Source of the DNA: Cryptomeria japonica
Lineage: Eukaryota > Streptophyta > Pinopsida > Cupressales > Cupressaceae
Direction: 5' to 3'
Assembly (NCBI RefSeq): GCF_030272615.1
Contig: NC_081414.1
Span: forward strand, 664,218,938 to 664,282,937
Length of the DNA stretch: 64,000 nt
The notes under the pieces were generated by a model. The model ran no database searches and had not been told where the DNA came from. It saw only the letters and a list, made by a program, of their open reading frames with translations. Positions 25,204 to 36,884 of this stretch are shown one piece after another. Every line of letters begins with the position of its first letter. Positions within the stretch are counted from its first letter, which is position 1. A program made the position numbers and the translations under genes.

Positions 25204-27420
25204 GGGACCAACTCAATATAATACAACCCTAGCTAGTTTAGACACAATGAGTCCTTAGTCTAAAGCAAACAATAGAGACTCTATTCAATTTGAAAGTAAA
25301 ATTATACAATTACAAAGATTAGATCCATGCCTTATTAGATGAGTCCACGATTGTGAAAATGACCTAAACCCACAAATTCGACCAAAAAGGTTAAGCTACT
25401 AGCTTACATAAAATACAAGGCAAAGAACACATCTAAAATACAAATTTTTCCACTAGATCATCAAAATTAACACCATATTAAATTTATTTCTATATATCAA
25501 TTATATGTATCTTTATCCTTTACATTTAATTTCTCAATATTTAAATTTTAATTAAAACTTACAATTACAGTTTATTAATCTTGATAAATTATTATTTGTG
25601 TATGCATCATAATAAATGAACTTAAATTAAACCTGAAGAAAAATTGTTTTCGATTACACATAATTTATAAAGTCTAATACCATTTCTTATCATCTAAATG
25701 TCTACAAATTTCAAACTTTGAGATCTTCAATTTAATAGAGCAGTACTATTAAAATTGTATGAAAATAAACCATTGAGATTACCATATTATCAAAGGAGAA
25801 GGATTAATCTGCTCAATTTCTTATGCAACAATCTATTTTCCTTGGTCTGAGGATGTTTTTTAATTAAATGACAATATCAGGTTCATTAATCTTAGATTAT
25901 TAAGAACATATTACGTTATCTTGATATCTTTTTTATGTTGAAGAAGATTTGAACTAGACATTATTTAGGTGCCTACAATGTGAACTTTACCATTAAAAGA
26001 ATGTACTTCTTAATTCAATCCAATAATACAAAATCACATATAAATTCACACCATACATAATCCTAAATTTAAGCTTGTCCCTTTTGTCTCCTTCTGCAGC
26101 TTAAACAAAACAAATCTCTCAAACATCACTGAAAAAATCAAGAGTTCTGCAACAATTCAACAACTGCGGAAGGTGCTAGTTTCATGTCAAAAGTAAACTA
26201 TCAAAACTTCACTCTGTAAATTAAAAATTTACGGCTACTCAATCTTCACCTGGAACCGAATCTGTGACTGGAGGATCTGGATGAAGATCTCTAACATTAT
26301 TCAAGAGCTCTAAAGAATATCTAGACCAGCCTTAGGTTGTCTGCAATTTCGTTCTTCGTCAACTTTAAATGCAAATAACAGGGGATTCGGTGGTTGGACT
26401 AGCATGATTAATATTACCATGTAAAATGGTTTCTACAGAACATTAAGTAATAATAGAAAGAAAGCATGGCATCAGGATTAACAAAAAAATTTGCCCCCAA
26501 AAATATACAATAGTTAAAAATCCAATGGATGAAACCATGTACATACTTCTTTCATTATAAGCTATGCTTACCCTAGTTGTGGTAGATTTTTGTCTGTAAT
26601 TTTCTGATATACAAAACAAGAATGTCCAACAACAATCCTGTGAAGAACAATGAATTACCCACCCCTAATATGCTGAAAATGCTCTGCAGATTGTACAGTT
26701 ATCCTTTAGAGCATAGAATTAGGATGCACAGAAATCTTGATAATGTAAAATGATCCTCTGTTAAGAGTGACTGTAAATAGTAAAGTAATGTAAACAGAAA
26801 TTCCTAATTTCAAGTTCCACCAATGAGGCATGTATACGTGCTAACTTATAACAATTGCAAAAATGAACTTAAAACCTGAATGATATACACATTCCAAGAC
26901 ATTAGGATGCTGACAAGAAACAGTGGTAGCTTGTATTGCAATGAGTCAAATTTTGTGAAAAAGGATAGCTAAAGATAGGTATAAAACTGCCATTACAGAT
27001 AAAATAAATGTATGTCTTTGATAGAAAGCATGAACTATAATAGAATACAATAAGAAATGGGATTCAAGAACACAGTCGATGCAATGAAATGGTTATAACA
27101 GTAGCACTCAAATACATTATATAGAAAAACGGGAAAAAGTACTGTGAGACAAAACCACTAAAGAAAGGAAAGTTTTTATCTTACATTATACATCATATAC
27201 ATCAAAACCTAGTGAATTGAGGCCAGTCATCATATCAATGTTGTTTGTGCCCCCAAACTGGCAGGGTAATGGGAAATTTCTTCAGTTTCACCCAATTCAC
27301 AATTTGATAAGGTCTTACAAATGTAAGTTTTTCAGCAACTATTTCTATGGCACTCTCTCTATAAATCAAATACCAAATTGATTTTATCCATCTTGTATTC
27401 TGAAATACCAGTAAAATTTG
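25204..27420. other. AT-rich spacer downstream of the BTB gene
   Basis: No ORF or TE domain recognised. The part nearest 27420 probably contains the 3' untranslated region of the minus-strand BTB gene, possibly with introns. I could not place a poly(A) site from sequence alone. Confidence 0.4.
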
Positions 27421-28815
27421 TCATTCCATCTGAAGATGGCTTCCATTCTCAGCCATGACTGCGATCCGTATCACCTTAATCCACCAATGGAAGATTCCCC
27501 TCTCCCAAGTTTGAAATTTTTTAGCACTATCAGTAAAAGAGCTGAAAATCTGCTTCTGATCACTGGGAGGAAGGCTTGCTAATATATTAGTCACTCCTCC
27601 TTCAAATCTCTCGGAGAATTTCAAACCCGGAATGTGACTAGAGAAAGGAACAGAGAGGCTAACCGAGGAAGTACAATAAATAAGTTCACACGCCTTGTAT
27701 ACACAGGCAAGCCTACAGACAAGATGTGCTATGACTGGCACCCACTTTATCAGGAAAGAAACACGTTCCCGTTTGGGAATAATTATATCTCCATTTGCCA
27801 GAGCGTCCAGAAATCTATGAACTAAAATTTCTAGCACACGCCTCGAATATGACCTATCTGAATCAGAAAAGTTCTGATCATTATTTATGTTTATAAAAGA
27901 GGCGCCATACTGAAATGGCCTACTTACTGCAGCAGTATTAGGTGACCAACTTATTTTGGGTTTTGCTAATATGCCAGCAATGTCTTCATCTTTAACAAAA
28001 ATTGTGAATGCAGCTTCAAATATACCATTTTTACAGAGCTTAATCAAGTCCAACAACCACAAGAGAGATTCACATGCATCATCCCTTATCTCGGTAGAAG
28101 GTCCACGCTTAATTTTCTTAATTCTGGTCCTAAATTCGTCTAGAAGAGCAACTCTGCATATTTTTTGAATAGACGGATGTATATCTTCCTCAAAGTATGC
28201 AACTATCTGTTTCTCCACTGTTTCTCTCATATGTTTCAGAGGCACGCCGTACGAAACAAAGGGCTTGTTAAGAACTTCAGAAAGCATTTGGGGTACTATC
28301 TTTTTTAATAGCTCTAGTTCTTCATCAAAAAAGGATTTAGATATTTTAAGCCTTTCAGCTAAATCAGTGGAAATATTTACCTGCAAAGATGATAGAAGAG
28401 CTCGGATTCTGAGCTTTTGTTCAGGAGTCCAACAAACTGCTTCCAAATAGTCCATGCACGCTCGAATTCCCTCTTCAAACAGAAATTCAGAAGCAACTGG
28501 TAAAATGCGTAGGGCATCATCTACATTTGAAAAAGAAAGGTGTTTTTCCCAGTGAGATGAATACATGAGGCGAATGCAATCAATGTAATTCTCAGCAGAG
28601 CCATCCGGAGGAAGTGTTATAATGATTTCAGCAGAAAAAGAACTCTCTGGAGACCAGCGTTCAGAAAGCCTGGCTTCAAAATAACTTGATTTCTTCAAAA
28701 CTTGAGAGTGCAGGTAAATGGGATTACCACCGTATGGGTGGCCATCAAAGCAAATTATCTGCAGTTTCACATCACCATTGTTCTGATCCCCTAATTGGAA
28801 AAATGGGGAATCCAT
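27421..28815 (-). CDS. BTB/POZ domain protein (At3g05675/At1g63850-like)
   Basis: Intact single-exon ORF of 464 codons. An N-terminal BTB/POZ fold spans about residues 14-125 (VKLQIICFDGHPYGGNPIYL, then LHSQVLKKSSYFEARLSERW, then YIDCIRLMYSSHW). The family-typical helix GIRACMDYLEAVCWTPEQKL follows near residues 115-135, then a long helical C-terminal region with no other named domain. The arrangement resembles the Arabidopsis BTB proteins At3g05675 and At1g63850; no NPH3 motif was seen. BTB proteins of this type are thought to be substrate adaptors of CUL3 ubiquitin ligases, but no target can be inferred. The start ATG sits in GCGATGGA, a good plant initiation context. It is the only convincing host gene here, isolated by repeats. 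The ATG-to-stop frame has no breaks. Confidence 0.92.
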   Translation of the reverse strand: MDSPFFQLGDQNNGDVKLQIICFDGHPYGGNPIYLHSQVLKKSSYFEARLSERWSPESSFSAEIIITLPPDGSAENYIDCIRLMYSSHWEKHLSFSNVDDALRILPVASEFLFEEGIRACMDYLEAVCWTPEQKLRIRALLSSLQVNISTDLAERLKISKSFFDEELELLKKIVPQMLSEVLNKPFVSYGVPLKHMRETVEKQIVAYFEEDIHPSIQKICRVALLDEFRTRIKKIKRGPSTEIRDDACESLLWLLDLIKLCKNGIFEAAFTIFVKDEDIAGILAKPKISWSPNTAAVSRPFQYGASFININNDQNFSDSDRSYSRRVLEILVHRFLDALANGDIIIPKRERVSFLIKWVPVIAHLVCRLACVYKACELIYCTSSVSLSVPFSSHIPGLKFSERFEGGVTNILASLPPSDQKQIFSSFTDSAKKFQTWERGIFHWWIKVIRIAVMAENGSHLQME

Positions 28816-30249
28816 CGCTGATTTCTGATTTCAGGGATTGTATTTTGGGTTTCAGGGTATCGTTGAGTTGCACAGATGAGGAGGACATAAAAAGCCATGC
28901 TTTACTTAAAGGGTTTTCTTTATTAAAGGAGCTCAGATTCTGAAACCTGTAAGATGGTGATTCATTCCATGGAATTTGGAGTGCGTGTATACTGTCATGA
29001 GCCTCTTTACCAAAAAAAATCCAGTTCCGTTTGATTTACAGTACGGGATACTCCTGTTCTACAAATCCATTTTAGTGCTCTTTGTTAAGGGTACAGGATC
29101 CTTCGTTTCAAATATAAGGTTCATTCCTTGCCTAGTGTTACTAAACATGCTTAAGACTATTCCTTCAAATCCCAAGCATAGGGCGATACAAAAAGTAAAT
29201 GTGAAATTATTCGTTTGAGAGACAATGTAAATTGTAAGAGGGAATAGTATTCTAAGAATAATTGAAGTTGTTGATTTAATACCCTTATATATTATATAAT
29301 GTAGATTTAGATCTTAGATATCGAGTTTCTAGATTTTTTTTCAATTTTAATTTTTTTTAAATTTATTTCTTTCTTAATTGTTTATTTTTCTTTTTAATTT
29401 TTTATAGTTTTTCTTTTTAATTTTTTATAGTTTTTCTTTTAAAATATTATTTTTTCATGTTAAGAATATATATATATATATCTTCTATGATTTGAAATTA
29501 TCTCACTCGTTTTGTATCTTTTTAGACATAGGCTTTAACACATACTACAAACTTCATTAAATGTTATAAATATTTATAGAAAAATTATTCCCACCTTTCT
29601 TCTTCAATCAAGTGCCTTCTTTTAAAGCTACAATCTCTTACCACTTGTCTTTTGCACATGTAATTTTATTCTCAAATCGATACATTGCTTGTAAACTTTA
29701 ACATCTTCAACATATGTGATCCTTGTAACCATTTTTCATGTCCTTCATTGTGACTTACTTATCTCTTAAATGTTTTATAATTGTTGTGACCTATTATATC
29801 AAAAAAAAAAATTCCACACAAAATATATTATGATTTTATTTCCTCACAAAATGTTTGTATTTGATATTTGTCAAATATAATACAAAATCAATCTAGCACT
29901 TTTTCTTTAAAGTTACAATGACTTTATGTTTTTTCAAAGAAATGGTTTGTAATTCCCTTGATTTAGCCTTAAATTGTCACGGAGAATTAGACAATATTGT
30001 CATGGGATGATTAGACCATATTTGAATCCATAGGGCAAGTTGAATTCTATAGGATATCGAAGACAAGTATGTCCCTCTTTTGTTCAATTTAATGTTGGAA
30101 TACTCAATAACATGGCATATCTATTGTGACTGATAAATTTGGGATAAATTTGTACACCTCTATATTTATTGTAATTTAGATAGATGACAAAATTACACTA
30201 AATATATTAATTAGCTAGTATGCTTTCTTTTAACAGTGGCAATATCATT
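28816..30249. other. Upstream region of the BTB gene and AT-rich spacer
   Basis: The first few hundred bases upstream of the BTB start (28816 onward) should hold its promoter and 5' untranslated region; I found no clear TATA box. From about 29330 the sequence is strongly T-rich, including two or three head-to-tail copies of a 24-base T-rich unit (about 29380-29440) and an (AT)n run near 29468-29480. Nothing coding was seen. Confidence 0.45.
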
Positions 30250-31428
30250 GTGATGATGAAAAATGGAAATATAGTAAAACCTAATAAGCTACCACAAAAA
30301 CTTTAGAATTCTACTAAAACCAAAATCACCAATGAAACTAATGGAAAAATACACAAATTATACCTTCAAACTACAGATTTCTCCTTCATGTCTCATTGTG
30401 TCCTATTGCTTGAGATCTTGATTTTGAATATTACAATTATGCTCTTAGAATGCACTTCTTTGTTACAAGATGACTCTAAGATGAATGGACTTTCGATGGA
30501 TTTGAATGCAAAATAAATGATTCTATAATGCAAAACTAAGATGATAAAATGGTGTAAAGATAAAGATTGCGATGAAGCTAATGATAATGGTAGAATAAAG
30601 CTAATGATATGGAGGTTATGTTAAATGAGATGATGAGACTACAATGCAATAATGAAAAATGGAGTGCTATGGTAATGATCTTGCAAATGCTTATGATAAC
30701 TATGTAAACTAAAGCCAAAGGCACGCTTTGATATTGCCATGATCTCCTAAGCTCTTCAAAACAACATGAAAGTATATTAGCTAGCTAGCTCTAAAATGAG
30801 GATGAGAAGCTTCCTTTTATAGGAAAATCATGGCTTAGATCCAAGGAGGCAAAAATCAACGATTGAGGAACCGATCTTGTCCAATGGAGGGTCAAGATTA
30901 AATTGGTTGAATGAGAGGAGAGATATCTAAGGAATATGATCCTCTTACATTTACAAAATGGAAAAATATGCAGGACAAGGAGCCACATGGCTAGATGCTC
31001 ACAAAGACCATGAGAGAAAGGTGGAAGAAGGAATCTAAGTTGTTGGAAGCTTGGAGGGGATATAGGTTTCCTAAGACAAGTGTCTCATAAGTTTCCTTTG
31101 ATCAGGATGATGTGGAGAAACCAACCTCTACAATGTAGGGAAGGTTGAGAGGAAATAGGAAATGGAATGCCACATAGGTCTCCAGTTGCATTTGACTAGG
31201 AGGTGTGTTGAGGATAAATGACTAAATAAATATTAATAATATTTAATTTTGATAGCAACGTGGGGACGAGGTGTAAGATGATGTGTAGGATGATGTGGAA
31301 GAATGATGTGGATTTTAGGAATATGACTTGGTCTTAGAGAAATAATTAAATAATTAAGATTATTTAATTAGAGGGAACTTTAGAAAAATGGAGCCATTTA
31401 ATTAAATAAATTAAAATTTATTTAATTA

Positions 31429-31711
31429 CATTAGGGTTTAGGAAAATCCAAAGTAAATACAAATTAACAATTATATGCATATTTGAATACACAAAGATAA
31501 AAAATAATACACAACACAAATAACCCAAAGATTTAGCATGGTTCACCCAAGGTGGGCTACATCCACAGAACACAGCCGTCCAACCTTTTCTTATTATCTA
31601 GTAAAACAATACAACACCATTACAATGCCTTTTTCATTCCAACCGCTTATAACATGCAATTTTTAGGGCAACCTACAAAGTATTTGTATGATTAGTTGCC
31701 ACATACCAACA
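31429..31711 (-). repeat. 3' LTR of Copia element E
   Basis: 283 bp, matching 35746-36174 apart from an internal deletion of about 130 bp. On the plus strand it begins CATTAGGGTTTAGG and ends ACATACCAACA. It is followed by aatctcccacttgg, the reverse complement of the purine tract. Confidence 0.88.
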
Positions 31712-31794
31712 ATCTCCCACTTGGCGACTGATCTTAGATGAAATTGTTTCACTTGCATCTCCCACTAGATAAAACACCTGGATTTGGTTGTTCC

Positions 31795-33320
31795 TTAATT
31801 CCATGATTTTTGGTCAAGAAGGCTAATGGAAACTAATGAGGAAATCAGCTTCTCCTGTGTGACGGCCTTCGTGAACATATCTGCAAGATTGTCACTTGTG
31901 TGAATATTTTCAAGCCATAACTGGTCATTCTCCAAAACGGACCATATGAAGTGGTGCCTAAGCTGAATATGTTTTGTCCTCGAATGAAGAGAAAAAATAT
32001 TTGGAAGATGAATGACACTTTGGCTATCAGTGTACAATGGGCTACCCTCTTGCATCTTGCCCAATTCCTCAAGAAAATGTCATAACCAGATCATCTCATT
32101 GCTAGCTTCAATAGTAACCACATACTTAGCTTCAGTGGTTGAAAGTGCAACAACCTTTTGCAGTCTAGAAATCCAACTAACTACAATTCCCCTCTAGTAA
32201 AAACATATCATGTATTACTCCTCCTTGTATCAATATCATCTATCAGATCAGAGCCAACATAACCTCGTAGAGTAGAGTTTGATCCTCTAAAATATAATGC
32301 CTTGGTAGTAGTACCTCTCAAATACCTGAGGATCCATTTGACAACATTCCAATTTTACATTCCTGGATTTCTCATATACTTTCTCACAACTCTCACTGCA
32401 TGTGTACAATATCTAGTCATGTGCATACCATTGCATACATTAGACTGCCAACAGCTGATGAATACAGAATATTAGACATTTTATTTACCTCTTCCTATGT
32501 CTTTGGACACATCTATTCCTTAGTCAATTTGAAATGACTAGCCAAAGGTGTACCAACTACTTTTTCATTCTGCATGTTAAATCTTTTCAACACCTTCTCT
32601 ATATACTCACATTGGGACAAAGTTAATGTTCTATTTTTCATATCCTATGAAATGCTCATATCAAGGATTTGCTTAGTTGCACCCAAATCCTTCATAGAAA
32701 ATGAGTTTGCTAATTTTTGTTTAAGTTCATTTATATGTTGCATATTAGACCCAGCAACAAGCATGTCATCCACATAAAGTAAACAGGATAATATAACTAC
32801 CATTATCCAATCTTTTAAAAGAAAACACAATAATCAAAATGACGTCTGTGGTAACCTTTCTCAGCCATGAGACTATCAACTTTCAAATAACAATGTTGGG
32901 GTGCTTTCTTTAGGCCATATAGACTCTTCTTCAACCTGCACACTAACTCCTCCTTAGCTTTGACCTCATATCCTCGTGGTTATTGCATGTAGATTTCCTC
33001 CTCCAAATCCCCATGGAGAAAAAATGTTTTAACATCTGCTTGTTTAAGATGCTAGTCTTTTGTAGCCACAAGACTTAGAACAATTCTAATTGAAGTCAAT
33101 TTTACAAGTGGAAAAAATATTTCATCAGAATCTATACCCTTTTTCTATGCAAAACTTTTTACCACAAGTCTGGCCTTATATATTTTATGTCCTCCATCCT
33201 CCTCCTTCAACCTATAAACCCATTTATTTGGCAAGGCTCTTTTTCCTATAGGTCATGTGACTGAGTCCCAAGTCTGATTCTGCATCAAAAATCCATTTCC
33301 TCTTTCATGCCTAGCTCTCA
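31795..33320 (-). pseudogene. Reverse transcriptase-RNase H of Copia element E
   Basis: Pieces in Copia order on the minus strand. Near 32645-32830 the catalytic segment reads LLYVDDMLVAGSNMQHINEL with the Y-V-D-D box intact. Upstream to about 33320 the earlier reverse transcriptase motifs are recognisable in broken frames. At 31795-32064 the RNase H end reads GSPLYTDSQSVIHL, RTKHIQLRHHFI and DNLADMFTKAV, the usual C-terminus of Copia Pol. Numerous stops separate these pieces. Confidence 0.85.
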
Positions 33321-33499
33321 CTATTGTTTGACATCCACCTAAATTGCTTCTTCATATTCTTCTGGTTCACCAAAATCAATTAATAAAATGGAATGCAAAA
33401 GAGAAAATCTTTTAGGAGGTCTACTTAACCTTGTAGAATGTCTAACACTTGCAAGAATTTGTGGGATATTTTGTTGTTGCTAAGCATCAGGTACCAATG

Positions 33500-34676
33500 G
33501 CATTTTATTTTTAGAAATCTCATCTAGCACCACATATTCCTTTTTGACATGATCATGTTTCTTTTTCTACATCTTTTCTTTATACATGACCTTCTCATTG
33601 AATATAACATCTCTACTTCTAATTATTTTTTGATTTTCAAAATCCCATATCAATAACCATAGTCATCCACTCCATATCCAATGAAGGTACATTTTTTAGA
33701 TTTAGCATCAATCTTGGTTTTGTTTTCTTTATCAACATGGACAAAAGCTTCACAACCAAAGGTTTTCAGAAATGAATAATTTACCTTTTTACCAATCCAT
33801 GCCTCCTCGAGAATGCCACCATCCAAAGGATTTGAAGGTCATTTGTTTATCAAATAAACAACAGTATGTACAACATCTATCCAAAATGTAGGGGCAGTCT
33901 AGCATGCAATCTCATGCTTCTTGCATGCTCCATGATGGTCTTATTCATTCTCTCAAACACACCATTTTCTTGTGGGGTTCCTACAACCGTCTTCTGCCTT
34001 CAGATTCCATTGTAAGACTAGCAATCTTCAAAATGCTTGGTTGCAATACTCGCCTCCATTATTGGATCTGAGACACTTCAACTTTTTTCCTGTCTCATTC
34101 TCAGCCAAATCTTTCTACTTAAAATTTTTAGTTTACATTTAATTTCTATTTTAGGAAATACATCCATGTTTTCCTAGTTGCATCATCTATATAAATAATA
34201 TAATAACAAGAGCCGCCAAGAGATGATGCCTCAGTCAATCCCCAAACATCTGAATGCACAAGCTCTAATTTCTCACTCTTCTTCTCTTTCCCAACCTTAA
34301 GAAATATGTCTCTTTTCTATTTACCATAAACACAATTTTCACAACTTTAAATCAATCTGCTTTAGTCCTCGCAACAAATTTTTAGAGTGAAAGATTTTCA
34401 TACCTAAATCTCACTCATGTGGTTAAGTCTATGGTGCCACATTTTTGTATCTATCCTTGCAACATCTATTGTAGTCATCCATGCAGTAGCTTTTTCTGTA
34501 ACAACTAAGGTAGAATAAGTATTACTAGTACACAAATACAATTTGCCTACCTTTGCACCTTTAGTGACTTTCCAGACATTGTTTGTAAAGGTAACTATGT
34601 AGCCTTCACTACCTAGTTGTCTTGCAAAAATTAAATTTATTCTTAGATTAGGGACTTGTCTTAGCTCCTGCAACAA
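33500..34676 (-). pseudogene. Pre-integrase and integrase of Copia element E
   Basis: The open part 34404-34676 carries the GAG-pre-integrase domain (VWKVTKGAKVGKLYLC.. and MWHHRLNHMSEI, the histidines of the integrase zinc finger). Near 33930-33990 the minus strand reads PQENGVFERMNKTIMEHARS, the catalytic-glutamate block of Copia integrase. Regions between and after are broken by stops. Confidence 0.82.
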
Positions 34677-34899
34677 CTAGTCATTTCCATTTTGCAACTT
34701 GATTTTTATCTTGCCTTTTCTAACAATCTAATAGGGCTCATAGTCACCACCTTGAACATAATCTAGAAAATAATTTTTATGGGGTGTGGCATGAAATGAA
34801 GCCCCTGAATCTATTACCCAAGAATCATTAACATTATCTAAACATAGAATTAAGGCATCTTGTAAAGTATTACTTGCAACATTGGTTTTCTTACTATCA

Positions 34900-35700
34900 T
34901 CTTGATTTCTTTCTCCTTGTTTATTTTTTTGAGACCAACAATCTTTCTTTAAATGTCCTAGCTTTACATAGTACCAGCAATCCTTTCTTCCTTAGGATTG
35001 AGAGCATCCATTCTTTGACTTCCCTTGTGGCTTCTCACGATTTTGTGGGCTTTTTCCTCTTTCCTTTGGTCTTCCCCTGTTCTTTGCATTCAAAATAGTA
35101 CACGATGATGTTGAAGTCTCACTTGTGCTTTTCCATCACATTTTCTCACTTAGGATAACACCAACAACATCATCAAATTTTTAAGTTCTTGTACCAGAGA
35201 CAAAGTTACTTACAACCATAACCAAACTATTCCATCTTTCTAGGAAAGAACATTAAATTAAGAGAACCCTAACCTCTTCATCAAAGTTCACCTTTACAGA
35301 AGTCAATTGATTGGTAACTATATTAAATTCATTTAAGTGATCTGCTACAAATGCTCCTTCGTTCATTTTAATATTAAACATGTGCTTCATAAGAAATACC
35401 TTATTCAAAGTTGAGGGTTTCTCGTACAATTTAGCCAGTGTTCAGTCATTATTGCATTTGATATATTGAATACTACATACAGTGCAAGGCAAAACTGAAT
35501 GGTCCCCAGTGCCTTTCTGTCTAGAATCTCCCAATCTTCATCTAACATTGTGGTAGGTTTCTTTGTATTTCCTTGCAATAGCCACCAAAAATCCTTTTGA
35601 TACAAGTAATCCTCCATCTTCATTTTTCATAACAATTTTTTCTAGCCATTGAACTTCTCGACCTTGAATTTGGTTTCTTCCATTGCTCCCACTCAAATCT
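34900..35700 (-). pseudogene. Gag of Copia element E
   Basis: A degenerate zinc knuckle, CWYYVKLGHLKKDCWSQK (about 34930-34985), has one of its cysteines replaced by tyrosine. Further right, KMEDYLYQKDFWWLL (35580-35623) matches the start of Copia Gag, and the central part is readable in fragments. The frame is broken several times. Confidence 0.78.
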
Positions 35701-35732
35701 AAAAGTTCCTACCAATTTATAGAAAAGTGCAA

Positions 35733-35743
35733 CTTTGATACCA
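35733..35743 (-). other. Primer-binding site of element E
   Basis: The plus strand ctttgatacca is the reverse complement of TGGTATCAAAG, two bases inside the 5' LTR. It is a one-base variant of the initiator tRNA-Met site used by A and B. Confidence 0.85.
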
Positions 35744-35745
35744 AT

Positions 35746-36174
35746 TGTTAGGGTTTAGGCAGATCCAAAGCAAAATACAAATTAACAATTATATGCAGAT
35801 TTGAATACACAAAGATGAAGAATAATACACAACACAAATAACACACAGATTTAACATGGTTCACCCAAGGTGAGCTACATCCACAAAACACAGTCGTCCA
35901 ACCTTTTCTTATTATCCAGTAAAATAATACAACACTATTACAATGCCTTTTTCATTCCAGCTGCTTGTAACATGCAATTTATAGGGCAAACTACAAAGTC
36001 ATCTTTTTAGGGCTTTTTCCAATGTTGGTTTCTTTTCCCAAAAAAACACTAAAAATAAATTTCTTGAAGGCTACGCCACCGAACCCCTACTCAAGTCATG
36101 ACCTAACTCCGAACCTTGGCAAGGATACATTATGAGTGTACAATATTTGCATGATCAGTCACCACTTACCCACA
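35746..36174 (-). repeat. 5' LTR of Copia element E
   Basis: 429 bp; the plus strand begins TGTTAGGGTTTAGG and ends ACCACTTACCCACA, followed at once by the target duplication aatta. It keeps the segment around 36001-36130 that the 3' LTR lacks. Confidence 0.88.
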
Positions 36175-36309
36175 AATTACTAGTACAATTAGATAAATGT
36201 GAATCAAATAAATAAATTGGTATATTTATTCATCAATAGAGGATTAGGAATTAAATAAATAATAAATATTTATTTAATTTATCTCAAGCCATTTTTAGGT
36301 GTATACAAT

Positions 36310-36884
36310 CACGACTTCATTTCTCCTTTATGGATAAAACTTATGTCTTTGTTCCTAGAAGTGGCGTATGAGACACTATCTCTTTTTTTCACATGGCTAA
36401 CAAAATACTATATGTTTTAAAAAATTGTAGCCTATTCTATGACAAATATCTAACTCCCTTTTACTCTTATACAACTTCCTTCAATGCAGGTGATTATCAT
36501 GACTCTATTTATCATGCATTGGTTGCTTCAAGTGCTATAATTTATGTTTTAGACATGCAACTTCGCAACGTTCCAACAATCTCTTCAAACAACTATAATC
36601 TCTTTCAAATCTTCTTGATTCAATATTGGTGCCCATAATCTTCTTTTAAGTTATGATATTGAACTTCCATTAGCTTTGATACCAAATGTTTTGATTACAG
36701 GGGAAAATTGGTTTTATAGGGACCAGAAACACCAAAGTCATCAAAAAAGAACCAAAAAAAGTGTTACACAACAACCACCCAGGACCCAATAGAAAAATAG
36801 ATGCAAACCAACCCATAAAAACCGGGGCAAAGCAACCCCACAAAAGAATAGCCAAGAACAAGACAAAACTTTCAAAGAACAAAA
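36310..36884. other. Spacer downstream of the unknown pseudogene
   Basis: No gene supported. On the minus strand, just after the pseudogene stop, a stretch (36690-36880) translates to a very hydrophobic sequence in more than one frame, a composition effect of G/T-rich DNA. A primer-site-like string (gctttgatacca, about 36673-36684) and 'ccaacaatctcttc' (36568-36581) are isolated and not flanked by matching LTRs. Confidence 0.4.

Larger units (their letters stand above)
31429..36174 (-). mobile_element. Copia element E (decayed)
   Basis: Ty1/Copia element on the minus strand with target-site duplication aatta (31424-31428 and 36175-36179). Order leftwards: 5' LTR 36174-35746, primer site about 35743-35733, Gag, zinc knuckle, pre-integrase, integrase, reverse transcriptase, RNase H, purine tract, 3' LTR 31711-31429. 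The 3' LTR starts CA where TG is expected and lacks about 130 bp present in the 5' LTR. Coding regions are broken by many stops and frameshifts. It differs from A and B in sequence and has shorter LTRs, so it is a separate family. Confidence 0.9.
30250..36309 (-). repeat. Old LTR resembling that of element C, split by Copia element E
   Basis: The right flank of E ends 'ttttaggtgtatacaa' (about 36294-36309), matching the end of element C's LTRs (ttttaggtgtctaca). Both flanks hold the palindromic 'ttaaataaataaa...tttatttaatt' blocks that fill C's LTRs (31205-31425 and 36195-36290). The left limit is uncertain, placed near 30250 from a weak match to the other LTR end ('gaaaaatggaaatatagtaaaa' against 'ggtaaaaatggatac'). 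Removing E leaves about 1.3 kb, compatible with one solo or truncated LTR. No target duplication could be recognised. Confidence 0.55.

Noticed and set aside
36568-36684. Primer-site-like gctttgatacca plus purine-tract-like string, suggesting a miniature LTR element
   Set aside because: The sequences outside the two strings do not match each other, so there are no paired LTRs.
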